64,000 nucleotides of DNA from Sinorhizobium sp. A49. Lineage in GTDB: Bacteria > Pseudomonadota > Alphaproteobacteria > Rhizobiales > Rhizobiaceae. Each line of letters starts with the position of its first letter. Position 1 is the first letter of the stretch. The notes beneath the pieces were generated by a model. It did not search any database. It was given only the letters and a program-made list of their open reading frames with translations, and was not told where the DNA came from. Positions 7,961 to 16,656 of this stretch are shown here, one piece after another. The translations under genes and the position numbers were made by a program. The stretch covers positions 1 through 64,000 of the forward strand of contig NZ_MUNW01000083.1 of NCBI RefSeq assembly GCF_002002725.1, in the 5' to 3' direction.

Positions 7961-9523
7961 TCAGTCGGCCTTGATATAGCCGATCTGCCGGGCAAGCCAA
8001 CAGCCGATCGTCAGTCCGGAAACGGCGCCCCTTCCGTCGCGGTGGATCCGCACGGTCCAGTCGCCGGGTGCCGGGGCATCCATTGAGCGCTTGCAGCTGA
8101 GAAGCCAGATATCGTCGGCAAACGGATGCATCGCATGCATAGCGCCCTTGCCGAGCAAACCGTTGAAGCCGGCAAAGAAGACGCCGTTGGTCGAGACGAT
8201 CTCGATATCGGCGTCGAGTTCGGCGGAGTGGTAGCGCCCGGCGATGTCGGGCTTCGCTCTGCCGGCGACCCTTTGGGCCGTCGTTGCAAGGTTTTCGCGT
8301 TCGCGCCCCATCTGCAGGCCGGTGCCGTTTGCCGTCAGCGAGACCGCGCTGGAGCGGGCGACACCATCCGCTCCGATCTGCAGAACGTCTCCAGCGGTTG
8401 CAAAACGCAGCTCAAGTCGTCCGGTTGCCAGGGGCCGGGTCGACAGCGCAAGACCGGTCTCCGGCTCGAGATAGGTGCCGAATTGCTGGCTTTCCCAGTT
8501 ACCGACCGCCGCCTCGGCATCCCGATGGCCAAGCGCCACCTTCATAAGCGCCGTAGCGGCGGCATGGGCGTCGGCCTCATGGTTGAACATCACGACGATC
8601 GACAGACGTTCACTGGCCGCGTGCAGGCGGCGGCAGCGAAAGCCGCGCAGAGCGCCGCCATGGCCGGTGATCGCGACGTCGCCGATCGTTTCATGCGCAA
8701 GGCCAAAGCCGTAGGTTGCCGCGGTCCCATCCGCATAGGTCTGCGGGGCGGACAGTCTGCGGTAGAGACCATCGTCGTCGTCGCGCGTCCGGTCGATAAA
8801 GCATTCCCAGGCGAGCATGTCGTCAAGCGTCGCCGAAATGCCGGCGTCCCCCGCCCAATAGATCCGGTTCGTCGCCTCGAAATACCCTGTGGTCTCATTG
8901 CCCTCGTACCCGATCACGCCGTTCGGCGACACGCTGGTGTCGGGGGTAAGCGCCGCTGTCGTCATGCCGGCCGGACCGAAGGTCGAGCGATCGTAGAGTT
9001 CGGCAAGCGACCGGCCCGCATGGTCCTCGATCAGGTCGGCAAGGATGCGGTAGTTGCCGTTCGAATAGGAATAGCGCGTGCCCGGATCGAAATGGGTCGA
9101 GCGTGCGCGCGACAGCAACGGCCGGGCGTCCTCGCGACCAAAGACGCCATCTGCCATGGCGCCCTGCAGCACGGTCAGCGCCCAGTAGTCGCGCAGGCCC
9201 GACTGGTTGTGGCAGAGATGGGCAGCGCTCGGGCGTTTGCCTTCGATGAGTGGCAGGTAAGCATCGAGCGCGCGGTCGAGCCTGGCGGGGTCGCCGACCG
9301 TGTCGAGCAGCACGGCGCAAGTGAAGTGTTTGCTGATCGAGCAGATCGGCAGCAGCGTGCCGGGTGACATCGGCTTGCGCGCGGCGAGATCGGCATAACC
9401 CCAGACGTGCTTCAGGATGACCTCACCATCCCTGACGACACCCACGACACCGCCCGGCCCCCGGTACTGCTGTGGCAAGGCAAGGACGGCTCGTTCGAGG
9501 GCGGGAAGATCCAGGGTGGTCAT
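7961..9523 (-). CDS. dap: D-aminopeptidase (penicillin-binding-protein-like serine hydrolase)
   Basis: Starting at the ATG at 9521-9523 the protein has 520 residues, the length I know for Ochrobactrum anthropi DAP. The catalytic residues fall at the same numbers: Ser62 and Lys65 in CSISK, and Tyr153 with Asn155 in YSN. A His-Gly-Gly (GHGGALRG) near residue 287 serves as the KTG-like motif. The N-terminal catalytic beta-lactamase-like domain is followed by two C-terminal beta-barrel domains (roughly residues 330-520). The enzyme releases N-terminal D-residues such as D-Ala from short peptides and amides. No signal peptide is seen, so a cytoplasmic place is likely. It stands alone between a pseudouridine synthase and an ABC exporter. 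Confidence 0.9.
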   Translation of the reverse strand: MTTLDLPALERAVLALPQQYRGPGGVVGVVRDGEVILKHVWGYADLAARKPMSPGTLLPICSISKHFTCAVLLDTVGDPARLDRALDAYLPLIEGKRPSAAHLCHNQSGLRDYWALTVLQGAMADGVFGREDARPLLSRARSTHFDPGTRYSYSNGNYRILADLIEDHAGRSLAELYDRSTFGPAGMTTAALTPDTSVSPNGVIGYEGNETTGYFEATNRIYWAGDAGISATLDDMLAWECFIDRTRDDDDGLYRRLSAPQTYADGTAATYGFGLAHETIGDVAITGHGGALRGFRCRRLHAASERLSIVVMFNHEADAHAAATALMKVALGHRDAEAAVGNWESQQFGTYLEPETGLALSTRPLATGRLELRFATAGDVLQIGADGVARSSAVSLTANGTGLQMGRERENLATTAQRVAGRAKPDIAGRYHSAELDADIEIVSTNGVFFAGFNGLLGKGAMHAMHPFADDIWLLSCKRSMDAPAPGDWTVRIHRDGRGAVSGLTIGCWLARQIGYIKAD

Positions 9524-9630
9524 GGTGCGCAATGCCAGTCGGTGGGTGAGGAAATCTGCCGCCCGGACGGGCGGATCGGTTTCGTACCTACCGCTCCGTC
9601 AATGCAGTTGCAACCGCGCTCCGTGTCTCC

Positions 9631-11349
9631 TCAGCGCAAACCCGCCTGAGCGTGATAAAGCCGGCTATAGGTGCCCTTGGCGGCGAGCAGGGTATCGTGC
9701 GGTCCCTGTTCGCTGATGCCGTTGGCATCGACGACGATGATGCGGTCGGCGTCGCGGATCGTCGCGAGACGGTGGGCGATAACCAGCGTGGTTCGGCCCT
9801 TCGAAAGCTCGGCAAGCGATTGCTGGATCGCCTTTTCGGTTTCGGTGTCGAGCGCCGAGGTTGCCTCGTCGAGGATGAGGATCGAAGGGTTTTTCAGGAA
9901 CATCCGGGCGATCGCCAGACGCTGCTTCTGACCGCCGGAAAGCTTGACGCCGCGCTCGCCGATAACAGTGTCCATACCCTCGGGCAGGCCTGAGATCATG
10001 CCGTCGAGCTTTGCCCGGCGGGCGGCGTCGAGGATATCGGCTTCGCTTGCACCCAGCCGCCCATAGCCGATGTTGTCGCGGATGGTGCCTGCGAACAGGA
10101 AGACGTCCTGCTGCACGATGCCGATCTGTCCGCGAAGCGAGGCGAGTTTGATGTCGCGAATGTCGATGCCGTCGACTGTGATGCTGCCTTCGGCGACTTC
10201 GTAAAAGCGTGGCAGCAGCGAGCAGATCGTCGTCTTGCCGGCGCCCGATGGGCCGACGAAGGCGACGGTTTCTCCGGCCTTGATCGTCAGGTCGATGTTG
10301 GAGATTGTCGGCTTGTCGGCGCTGTAGCCGAAGGAGACGTTGCGATAGGCGATGTCGCCGCGCAGGCCCTTCACGTCGACCGCGTCAGGGCGATCCTCGA
10401 TATCGGGCTCGGTCTCCATCAGTTCGATGAAGCGCCTGAAGCCGGCGATGCCCTTGGGATATGTCTCGATGACGGAGTTGATCTTCTCGACCGGGCGGAA
10501 GAACACGCCGACGAGGAGCAGGAAGCCGATGAAGCCGCCATTGGTCAACTGACCGGTCAGCACGAAGTAACTGCCGGTGATCATCACGATCAATTGCGTC
10601 AGCCGCATGCTCATGTAGCTCAGCGACGTGCTGGCAGCCATTATGCGATAAGCCTCGAGCTTCGTCTGGCGGTAGTTCTGGTTGTCCGTCTCGAACAGGC
10701 TGCGCTCGTGCTCTTCGTTGGCAAAGGCCTGGACCACGCGGATGCCGCCGACATTTTCCTCGATGCGGGCGTTGAAGTCTCCGACACGGCCGTAAAGGTT
10801 GCGGAAGTTGTTGGCCATGCGGCCGCCGTAACGGCTGGTGACCCAGGCGGTGATCGGGACGACGGCCGCGGTAATCAGCGCCAATTGCCAGTGCACGGTC
10901 ATCATCAACAGCAGCGCGCCGATGAAGGTCATGATCGCGATGAACAGATCCTCGGGGCCGTGATGGGCGACTTCGCCGATTTCTTCGAGATCCTTCGTCA
11001 GCCGGCCGACGAGATGGCCGGTCTTCTGATTGTCGAAGAAGCTGAAGGAGAGCTTCTGCAAATGGTCGAAAGCCAGGCGGCGCATGTCGGTCTCGATGTT
11101 GATGCCGAGCATGTGTCCCCAATAGGTGACAGTCGCCATCAGGCCGGTGTTGACGAGATAGACGATGAGAAGACCGACGGAGGCCAGCAGGATCAGCGTC
11201 CATTCTTGGCTCGGCAGCAGCTGGTCGACGAACAGTTTGACCGCGACCGGGAAGCCAAGCTCCAGCAGGCCGGACAGCACCGCGCAGGTGAAATCGAGAA
11301 TGAAGAGGCCGCGATAGGGCCGATAGAACGCGAAGAAGCGCTTCAACAT
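9631..11349 (-). CDS. ABC exporter with fused membrane and ATPase domains (MsbA/LmrA type)
   Basis: This 572-residue half-transporter has six membrane helices in residues 1-310 and a nucleotide-binding domain in about 335-570. The ATPase motifs are complete: Walker A GPSGAGKTT, Q-loop IVQQDVFLFAGT, signature LSGGQKQRLAIARM and Walker B ILILDEATSALD. It should act as a homodimer in the inner membrane, exporting a lipid, drug or peptide. The start is set at the ATG at 11347-11349, which begins at the usual MLKRFFAFYRPYRG; the 21-codon extension upstream has no family support. No adhesion or polysaccharide genes lie nearby, so the cargo is unknown. Confidence 0.93.
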   Translation of the reverse strand: MLKRFFAFYRPYRGLFILDFTCAVLSGLLELGFPVAVKLFVDQLLPSQEWTLILLASVGLLIVYLVNTGLMATVTYWGHMLGINIETDMRRLAFDHLQKLSFSFFDNQKTGHLVGRLTKDLEEIGEVAHHGPEDLFIAIMTFIGALLLMMTVHWQLALITAAVVPITAWVTSRYGGRMANNFRNLYGRVGDFNARIEENVGGIRVVQAFANEEHERSLFETDNQNYRQTKLEAYRIMAASTSLSYMSMRLTQLIVMITGSYFVLTGQLTNGGFIGFLLLVGVFFRPVEKINSVIETYPKGIAGFRRFIELMETEPDIEDRPDAVDVKGLRGDIAYRNVSFGYSADKPTISNIDLTIKAGETVAFVGPSGAGKTTICSLLPRFYEVAEGSITVDGIDIRDIKLASLRGQIGIVQQDVFLFAGTIRDNIGYGRLGASEADILDAARRAKLDGMISGLPEGMDTVIGERGVKLSGGQKQRLAIARMFLKNPSILILDEATSALDTETEKAIQQSLAELSKGRTTLVIAHRLATIRDADRIIVVDANGISEQGPHDTLLAAKGTYSRLYHAQAGLR

Positions 11350-11584
11350 GACAACCGCACTCACATGGGCAACCGCTTGGGAACGGCCGTAAAATCTGAG
11401 CTCAAATGTCATGTTTTTAGCCGGAAGCCAACAGAAATGCGACCGAAAAGCGATGACACGCTGTCACAAATCACACCAACCCGGGCGTGTGATCCCCCGA
11501 TGAGGCGGAAGGCGGGGCGGGAGGAAGAAAACGTTAACCATAAGCTTCGTAGAAGAGGGAATCACCAGGGGAGAAAATGAAGCA

Positions 11585-11884
11585 ATGGTAGGCGATAGAT
11601 CAGATGAAGCGGCGGTGTTTGGCGGACGCGAGGTCGTTCCGTTTCCGATGGCAAGAAGACTGAGCACCATTCGCATCTGCGCTGCCGACCTGGAAGATCT
11701 CCATGGTGACGACGCCGTAAAATACTGGCGGCGCGAATGCCGGAAGCTTGCCGACGAATTGCTTGCACTCGGTTGCTCCGAAGAAGACATGCGTGAGCAG
11801 GTCATGGCGTTTCAGGCTGAGGTGCAGGCCGAACTCTGGCAGCGCCACCAGTCCCGGGGTTCTACCGGCGCGGTGAGCCAGTAA
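11585..11884 (+). CDS. DUF6074-family small protein
   Basis: The 99-residue product carries the VVPFPMARRLSTIRICA segment and the downstream YWRRECRKLADELLALG helix that mark DUF6074, a family common in rhizobia. It is hydrophilic and probably helical, with no membrane segment. GGGGAG about ten bases upstream may serve as the ribosome site. It stands alone between the divergent ABC exporter gene and the convergent DUF1097 gene. No function is known to me. Confidence 0.7.
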   Translation: MVGDRSDEAAVFGGREVVPFPMARRLSTIRICAADLEDLHGDDAVKYWRRECRKLADELLALGCSEEDMREQVMAFQAEVQAELWQRHQSRGSTGAVSQ

Positions 11885-11959
11885 ATCGGCGGCACGGCCT
11901 CCGCTTTGGCCGGACCTTTGGCAGGAGACGGCCCGGCATTCCCGCCGGAGCCATCATTG

Positions 11960-12460
11960 TCAGCGACCAATGGCGCCCTGCAGACGGTGCGCCAGCCATG
12001 CAGCCGCACAGCCAAGAGCGGCGACGCCCGAAAGTTCGCAGAATGCGAGCCATCCCGGCTCGAGATGCGCCGCAAAGAACGTGATCAGGCCAAGAAAGTA
12101 GGCGGGCACGTTGTTGACGGGCGCAACCGCACGCAGTGACACAACGATCATCGCGACGACGAAGACGACCGGCCCAAAGGCCAGGGTGCCCATCGTCGGC
12201 ATTAACGCCCCGAGCGCTAAGGCCGCGGCCATGCCGATGGCGATACCCGCGGCAAGGCAGCTGTAACTCGTCAATGCCTCACGGGCCGTATGGCCGCGGG
12301 TGAAGAAGGCAACCCATCCCATGAACATCGCCCAGACGGGCCAGCCGATGCTTGCGGATGTGGCGGCGGCCAGAGCGGCGGTGGTTGCCGCCACCAGCGT
12401 CAGCAGATTGAATTTCCAGGCGAAGGGCGCTCGGCCCGTTGGTTGTGTTTGCACGGTCAT
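11960..12460 (-). CDS. DUF1097-family membrane protein (YcdZ-like)
   Basis: This 166-residue integral membrane protein has five to six predicted helices, starting after a short polar N-terminus (MTVQTQPTGRAPFAWKFN). The pattern of small residues and the VWAMFMGWVAFFTRG segment match DUF1097. It lies downstream of two short-chain dehydrogenase genes on the same strand, 51 bases after the second, so it may be the last gene of that operon. Its transported molecule, if any, is unknown. Confidence 0.75.
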   Translation of the reverse strand: MTVQTQPTGRAPFAWKFNLLTLVAATTAALAAATSASIGWPVWAMFMGWVAFFTRGHTAREALTSYSCLAAGIAIGMAAALALGALMPTMGTLAFGPVVFVVAMIVVSLRAVAPVNNVPAYFLGLITFFAAHLEPGWLAFCELSGVAALGCAAAWLAHRLQGAIGR

Positions 12461-12511
12461 GACATATCCTCGGATTTGGATTGAATAGGCGCTGTCACCG
12501 GACAGCTAAGG

Positions 12512-13408
12512 TCAGGCTCGGGGCTTTTCGATCGACAGCAGATCGGCAATGCCGATGCGCCGGGCGAAGTCGATGCGCATGCGCTCGGCGATCTCGATCA
12601 CTTCCGCAGCACCGTCGCCGACGAAATCGATCACCGACCGAGCGGGGCGCGATCCTTCCGGCAGGCCGACGATGCGCACGACCTCGTCAGCCACGGCCTG
12701 CGGGTCGGCATGATCCGGCGTCAGCTCGCTGAGACGTTCGCCGACCCTGTCCAACAGGCCGTCGTAGCGGGAATAGGCCGCAACGGTCTTCTCGTCCGCC
12801 GGGCGCCCGGCGGTCGGAAAATGGTTGGTGCCTCGGGTAAAGGCGCCGGGCACGACAATGGAGGTCTCGATGCCGAAGCGCGTCAGTTCGTAGGACATGG
12901 TGACGGCAAGGGAATCCATCGCCGCCTTGGCAGCGGCATAGGGACCCAGGAAGGGCGGGAAGCCGCCTTTGGTGGTGGTGCTGCTGATCCACAGGACGAG
13001 CCCATGTTCACGCTTGCGCATTTCGGGCAGCACGGCGCGGTTGACCCGCTGCACGCCGAAGAGATTGGTGTCGAAGACCTTGACCAGTTCGTCCGGCGTG
13101 AAGGCCTCGGTCGGGCCGATGACGAGATGACCGACATTGTGCATGATAACATCGATGCGGCCCTGCTCGGCAACGACCGTCGCGACGGCGGCATCCGCAG
13201 AGGACTGGGACAAGACGTCGAGTTCAAGCGGCCTCAAATCATATCCGCCGAGTTCGGCGGCAGTGCGCATCTCTGAGGCGCGGTCGCTGTTGCGGCCATC
13301 GATGCCGCGCATCGAGGCGTAGACGGTGTGCCCGGCGCGGGCGAGCGCTTCGGCAGAAAGCTTGCCAATGCCGGAGCCGGCGCCGGTGACGAGAATGACG
13401 GAGGACAT
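12512..13408 (-). CDS. Short-chain dehydrogenase/reductase
   Basis: This classical SDR of 298 residues has the cofactor motif TGAGSGIG near the N-terminus, the NNAG-equivalent HNVGHL, a catalytic Ser in WISSTTT and YAAAK for Tyr and Lys. An extra C-terminal segment of about 50 residues gives it the length of the longer SDRs. It probably oxidises or reduces a small alcohol or ketone with NAD(P). It is the second gene after the paralogous SDR at 13461, with a 52-base gap. A divergent LysR gene probably controls both. Confidence 0.88.
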   Translation of the reverse strand: MSSVILVTGAGSGIGKLSAEALARAGHTVYASMRGIDGRNSDRASEMRTAAELGGYDLRPLELDVLSQSSADAAVATVVAEQGRIDVIMHNVGHLVIGPTEAFTPDELVKVFDTNLFGVQRVNRAVLPEMRKREHGLVLWISSTTTKGGFPPFLGPYAAAKAAMDSLAVTMSYELTRFGIETSIVVPGAFTRGTNHFPTAGRPADEKTVAAYSRYDGLLDRVGERLSELTPDHADPQAVADEVVRIVGLPEGSRPARSVIDFVGDGAAEVIEIAERMRIDFARRIGIADLLSIEKPRA

Positions 13409-13460
13409 GGTTCAATTCCTTGGTTCGGTAAGGGGATCGGAGAGAGGACGGGTGCTGATG

Positions 13461-14201
13461 TCAGGCAACGCCGCCATTGGCGCGCAGGATCTGGCCGTTG
13501 ACCCAGCCGGCATCAGGCCCCACCAGGAAAGCCACGACGCTGGCGATATCCCCCGGTTGGCCGAGCCGCTCCAGCGGCGGCATCTTGGCAAATTGCGCGA
13601 CAAGCTCTTCGCTCTTGCCCGACAGGAACAGGTCGGTCGCGATCGGGCCAGGCGCCACGGCGTTGACGGTGATGTCGCGGCCGCGCAGCTCCTTGGCAAA
13701 GACATGCGTCAGCGCTTCGACGGCCGCCTTGGTGGCGTTGTAGACGGCATAGCCCGGCAGGTTGAGGGCAAGCGTCGTGGAGGAGAAGTTGACGATCCGG
13801 CCGCCGTTGCGCATGCGTTTTGCGGCTTCGCGAAGCGTGTTGAAGGTGCCCTTGGTGTTGATGGCGAAATGACGGTCGAATTCCTCGTCGCTGGTTTCGG
13901 CAAGCGCGGCAGTCTTGAGGATACCGGCATTGTTGATCAGCACGTCAACACCGCCGAAGGCGGCCTCGGTTGCGTCGAACATGCGCTTGACCGCTTCGGG
14001 ATCGGCAACGTCGGCCCTGGCGGTCAGGGCGCTACCGCCTTTTTCTCCAATTCTGCGCGCCAGGTTCTCGGCGGAGGCGGTGTCGCCGGCATAGTTGATG
14101 ACGACGGTAAAGCCGTCGGCGGCCAGGCGTTCGGCAATCGCCGCTCCGATACCGCGCGAGGCGCCGGTCACGAGGGCGACCCTGTTGGGTTGGTCTTGCA
14201 T
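13461..14201 (-). CDS. Short-chain dehydrogenase/reductase, 3-oxoacyl-ACP-reductase-like
   Basis: The 246-residue SDR has TGASRGIG for cofactor binding, NNAG, the catalytic Ser in NFSSTT and YNATK for Tyr and Lys. The C-terminal segment AGWVNGQILRANGG is typical of FabG-like SDRs. The ATG at 14199-14201 follows AAGGAGAAG. It is the first gene of a likely three-gene operon (this SDR, a second SDR, DUF1097) and lies divergent from the LysR gene, 116 bases apart, the usual arrangement for a LysR target. The physiological substrate is not evident. Confidence 0.88.
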   Translation of the reverse strand: MQDQPNRVALVTGASRGIGAAIAERLAADGFTVVINYAGDTASAENLARRIGEKGGSALTARADVADPEAVKRMFDATEAAFGGVDVLINNAGILKTAALAETSDEEFDRHFAINTKGTFNTLREAAKRMRNGGRIVNFSSTTLALNLPGYAVYNATKAAVEALTHVFAKELRGRDITVNAVAPGPIATDLFLSGKSEELVAQFAKMPPLERLGQPGDIASVVAFLVGPDAGWVNGQILRANGGVA

Positions 14202-14317
14202 GATGCTTCTCCTTGGTTGCGAAGCGAATTGGCTTCGTTGCTGAGAGAAGAATGACGACTTTCATAATTCGGATAATCATGCATTGTTCAGCAACATAAT
14301 CCGGAGATCGCGAACAA

Positions 14318-15211
14318 ATGGACAGGTTCGATGCCATGCGCGTGTTTTCACGCGTCGTTGAGAGACGCAGTTTCACGCAGGCTGCTGATGATCTCGGCCT
14401 GCCTCGCTCGACGGTGACAGATGCGGTCAAGCAACTGGAAGCACGACTGGGCGTACGCCTGCTGCAGCGCACGACGCGGCATGTCAGCCCGACGCTGGAT
14501 GGTGCCGCCTATCACCAACGCTGCATCTCCATTCTCGATGATATCGAGGATGCGGAAGGTGCCTTTGCCGGCGCCAGGCCCAAGGGCCTGTTGCGCATCG
14601 ACGTGCACGGCACCCTGGCGCGACACTTCGTGCTACCAAGCCTGCCTGCTTTTCTTGCGGCCTACCCGGAGATCGAGCTTTACATGAGCGAGGGCGACCG
14701 GCTCGTCGACCTTGTGCGGGAAGGCATCGATTGCGTGCTGCGGGTCGGCGAGCCTCAGGACAGCGACATGATCGGGCGGCGGATGACGATGCTGGACGAG
14801 ATCACCTGCGCGGCACCCGGCTACTTCGCCCGATACGGCAGGCCCGAACGGTTCGACGCGCTGGAAGGGCATCGTATGGTCGGCTTTCGTTCGTCGACTT
14901 CAGGCGCTCCGATACCGCTCGAATTCCAGGTTGGGGACAAGATCGAACATGTCACGCTGCCGGTGGCGGTCGCGGTCAATGCCGCCGAAAGCTTCGTTGC
15001 CGCCGCAAGGCTGGGGCTCGGGCTCATTCAGGTGCCGCGCTACCATGTCGAGCGAGACCTGCGTGAGGGGACGTTGGTCGAGGTGCTTGAGAGCTGCCGT
15101 CCGACGCCGACACCGGTTTTCCTGCTTTATCCGCGCAACCGCCAGCTTTCGCCGCGCGTGCGGGTCTTCATCGACTGGCTGGCCGGCGTGTTTGCCAAGG
15201 GCGGCGGTTGA
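14318..15211 (+). CDS. LysR-family transcriptional regulator
   Basis: This 297-residue regulator has the N-terminal winged helix (residues about 3-60: MDRFDAMRVFSRVVERRSFT and DLGLPRSTVTDAVKQLEARL) and a periplasmic-binding-like effector domain. The subgroup is that of CrgA/AaeR-like LysR proteins. It is divergent from the SDR operon and probably activates or represses it through the shared 116-base intergenic region. Confidence 0.92.
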   Translation: MDRFDAMRVFSRVVERRSFTQAADDLGLPRSTVTDAVKQLEARLGVRLLQRTTRHVSPTLDGAAYHQRCISILDDIEDAEGAFAGARPKGLLRIDVHGTLARHFVLPSLPAFLAAYPEIELYMSEGDRLVDLVREGIDCVLRVGEPQDSDMIGRRMTMLDEITCAAPGYFARYGRPERFDALEGHRMVGFRSSTSGAPIPLEFQVGDKIEHVTLPVAVAVNAAESFVAAARLGLGLIQVPRYHVERDLREGTLVEVLESCRPTPTPVFLLYPRNRQLSPRVRVFIDWLAGVFAKGGG

Positions 15212-15220
15212 TCCGGGGCG

Positions 15221-16441
15221 TCAATCCGTCAACAGTTCCGGATCCCAGGTGAACAGTTCCTTGGCGCGGGCAATCCCGCGCAGGGCGAAGCGCCCCAGTG
15301 AAACAGCGTCCGCCTGAAGCGGCGGCGGGCAGGCCGCGACGAAATCCGCCGACATGATCACCTGCCGCTCGATCGAGCGGCACATCGAGGCGATGCGGCT
15401 GACTTCGTTGACCGCCGGGCCAACGACGGTGAAATCGAGACGGTTCTGGCTGCCGATATTGCCGTAGAAGACCTCGCCGATATGCAGGCCGAGATAGACA
15501 TCAGTCGTCGGCTTTCCCTCTTCTTCCCGGCGCGCGTTCAACGCCACCAGCATGCGCCGCAATTGCCGCTCGGCGGCAATGGCATTGGTGCAGGCGGTTG
15601 TCGGCTCCTCGGCATTGAAGATGGCCAGCACGCCATCACCGATCAATTTGAGGACGCTGCCGCCGTGATCGTGGATGGCGGAGATGACCATGCCCGAATA
15701 GTCGTTGAGGAAGGGGATGATGTCTTCCGGGGCGGCGGTGTCGGAGATCCGTGTGTAGTTGCGCAGGTCGGAAAACCACATGACGGTTTCGATGCGTTCG
15801 GCCTCGCCGCGCACGATACTGCCTTCGACCACGCGCCGGCCGGCGTCGGCACCGAGATAGACGTCGGCAAGCGTGCCGATGATGCGGACGCAAGACGTGG
15901 TCTTCACCGCGAGCGCAAGGGTAGGCAGCAGGATGCGAAGGGCAGCGATCTCCTCGTCGGTAAAACCGCTTTGCCGACGCGTGGTCCAATAGGAATAGAA
16001 ACAGTCCATCTCGCCGACGCGGCCTCGGTCGGTGAAATGGTGGATCATGTTGAGGCAGTCGGTATGGCCCTCTTCCTTCAGGCGGTCGAGGACCTGGTAC
16101 GGCACTGAAGGCTCGTGGGCGAGGCGCACGCGCCGCTCCGGCTCGCGCGCCGTCAGCATGTGGTAGAAGATCGAGCGATGCCAGTTCGCCTGCGCTTCTC
16201 CCCCCGTGGTCGCGGAATATTGCACGACCTCCGGCGTCACATCGCTCTCGCTGTTCCACTGGAAGGCGCGCCCCTCGAATTCCGGGTGCAGCGTGTCGAT
16301 CAGGCCTTGCGCCCGGGCGAGGTCGATGCCAGCGGCACGGCATTTCTCGCAGAAGCCGGCAAGCATTTCGGGCTCGGCCAAGCCCTTGAGCCCCTCTTCG
16401 GACAGCCAGAGAACGATGTCGCGGATCTGTTCGTTGTTCAT
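15221..16441 (-). CDS. Class III adenylate/guanylate cyclase domain protein
   Basis: This 406-residue protein has a C-terminal class III nucleotide cyclase domain from about residue 215. The metal-binding Asp is in VMWFSDLRNYTRIS and the second in LKLIGDGVLAIF, followed by YLGLHIGEVFYGNIGS and VVGPAVNEVSRI. The N-terminal 200 residues resemble the sensory region found in rhizobial cyclases of this type and contain no membrane helix. It should make cAMP in the cytosol in response to an unknown signal. It converges with the LysR gene and stands alone. Confidence 0.88.
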   Translation of the reverse strand: MNNEQIRDIVLWLSEEGLKGLAEPEMLAGFCEKCRAAGIDLARAQGLIDTLHPEFEGRAFQWNSESDVTPEVVQYSATTGGEAQANWHRSIFYHMLTAREPERRVRLAHEPSVPYQVLDRLKEEGHTDCLNMIHHFTDRGRVGEMDCFYSYWTTRRQSGFTDEEIAALRILLPTLALAVKTTSCVRIIGTLADVYLGADAGRRVVEGSIVRGEAERIETVMWFSDLRNYTRISDTAAPEDIIPFLNDYSGMVISAIHDHGGSVLKLIGDGVLAIFNAEEPTTACTNAIAAERQLRRMLVALNARREEEGKPTTDVYLGLHIGEVFYGNIGSQNRLDFTVVGPAVNEVSRIASMCRSIERQVIMSADFVAACPPPLQADAVSLGRFALRGIARAKELFTWDPELLTD

Positions 16442-16620
16442 TGCGGGTCCCGCTCTTGAGCTGCCGGTGGTTTGCGCTGGCGCGCGCCGGGCACACTATC
16501 AATAGCCGAGTCCGGCATGAGAACAAGCAACCCTTCAAACCTCCGCAAGGTTCCTGTGCGTCCCGTGCGTTCCAGGCCTCGGGCAGGAAGGAAGGCGCTG
16601 CCTGCGGCCGCGCGACGACG

Positions 16621-16643
16621 CGGCCCGGCGCGCCGCCGGGCCG
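16621..16643. terminator. GC-rich hairpin behind the flavin/2Fe-2S oxidoreductase gene
   Basis: CGGCCCGGCG (16621-16630) and CGCCGGGCCG (16634-16643) make a perfect 10-bp stem with a three-base loop, 13 bases after the minus-strand stop at 16657. No T-run follows, so termination strength is uncertain. Confidence 0.45.
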
Positions 16644-16656
16644 TGGCGCCGCTGCG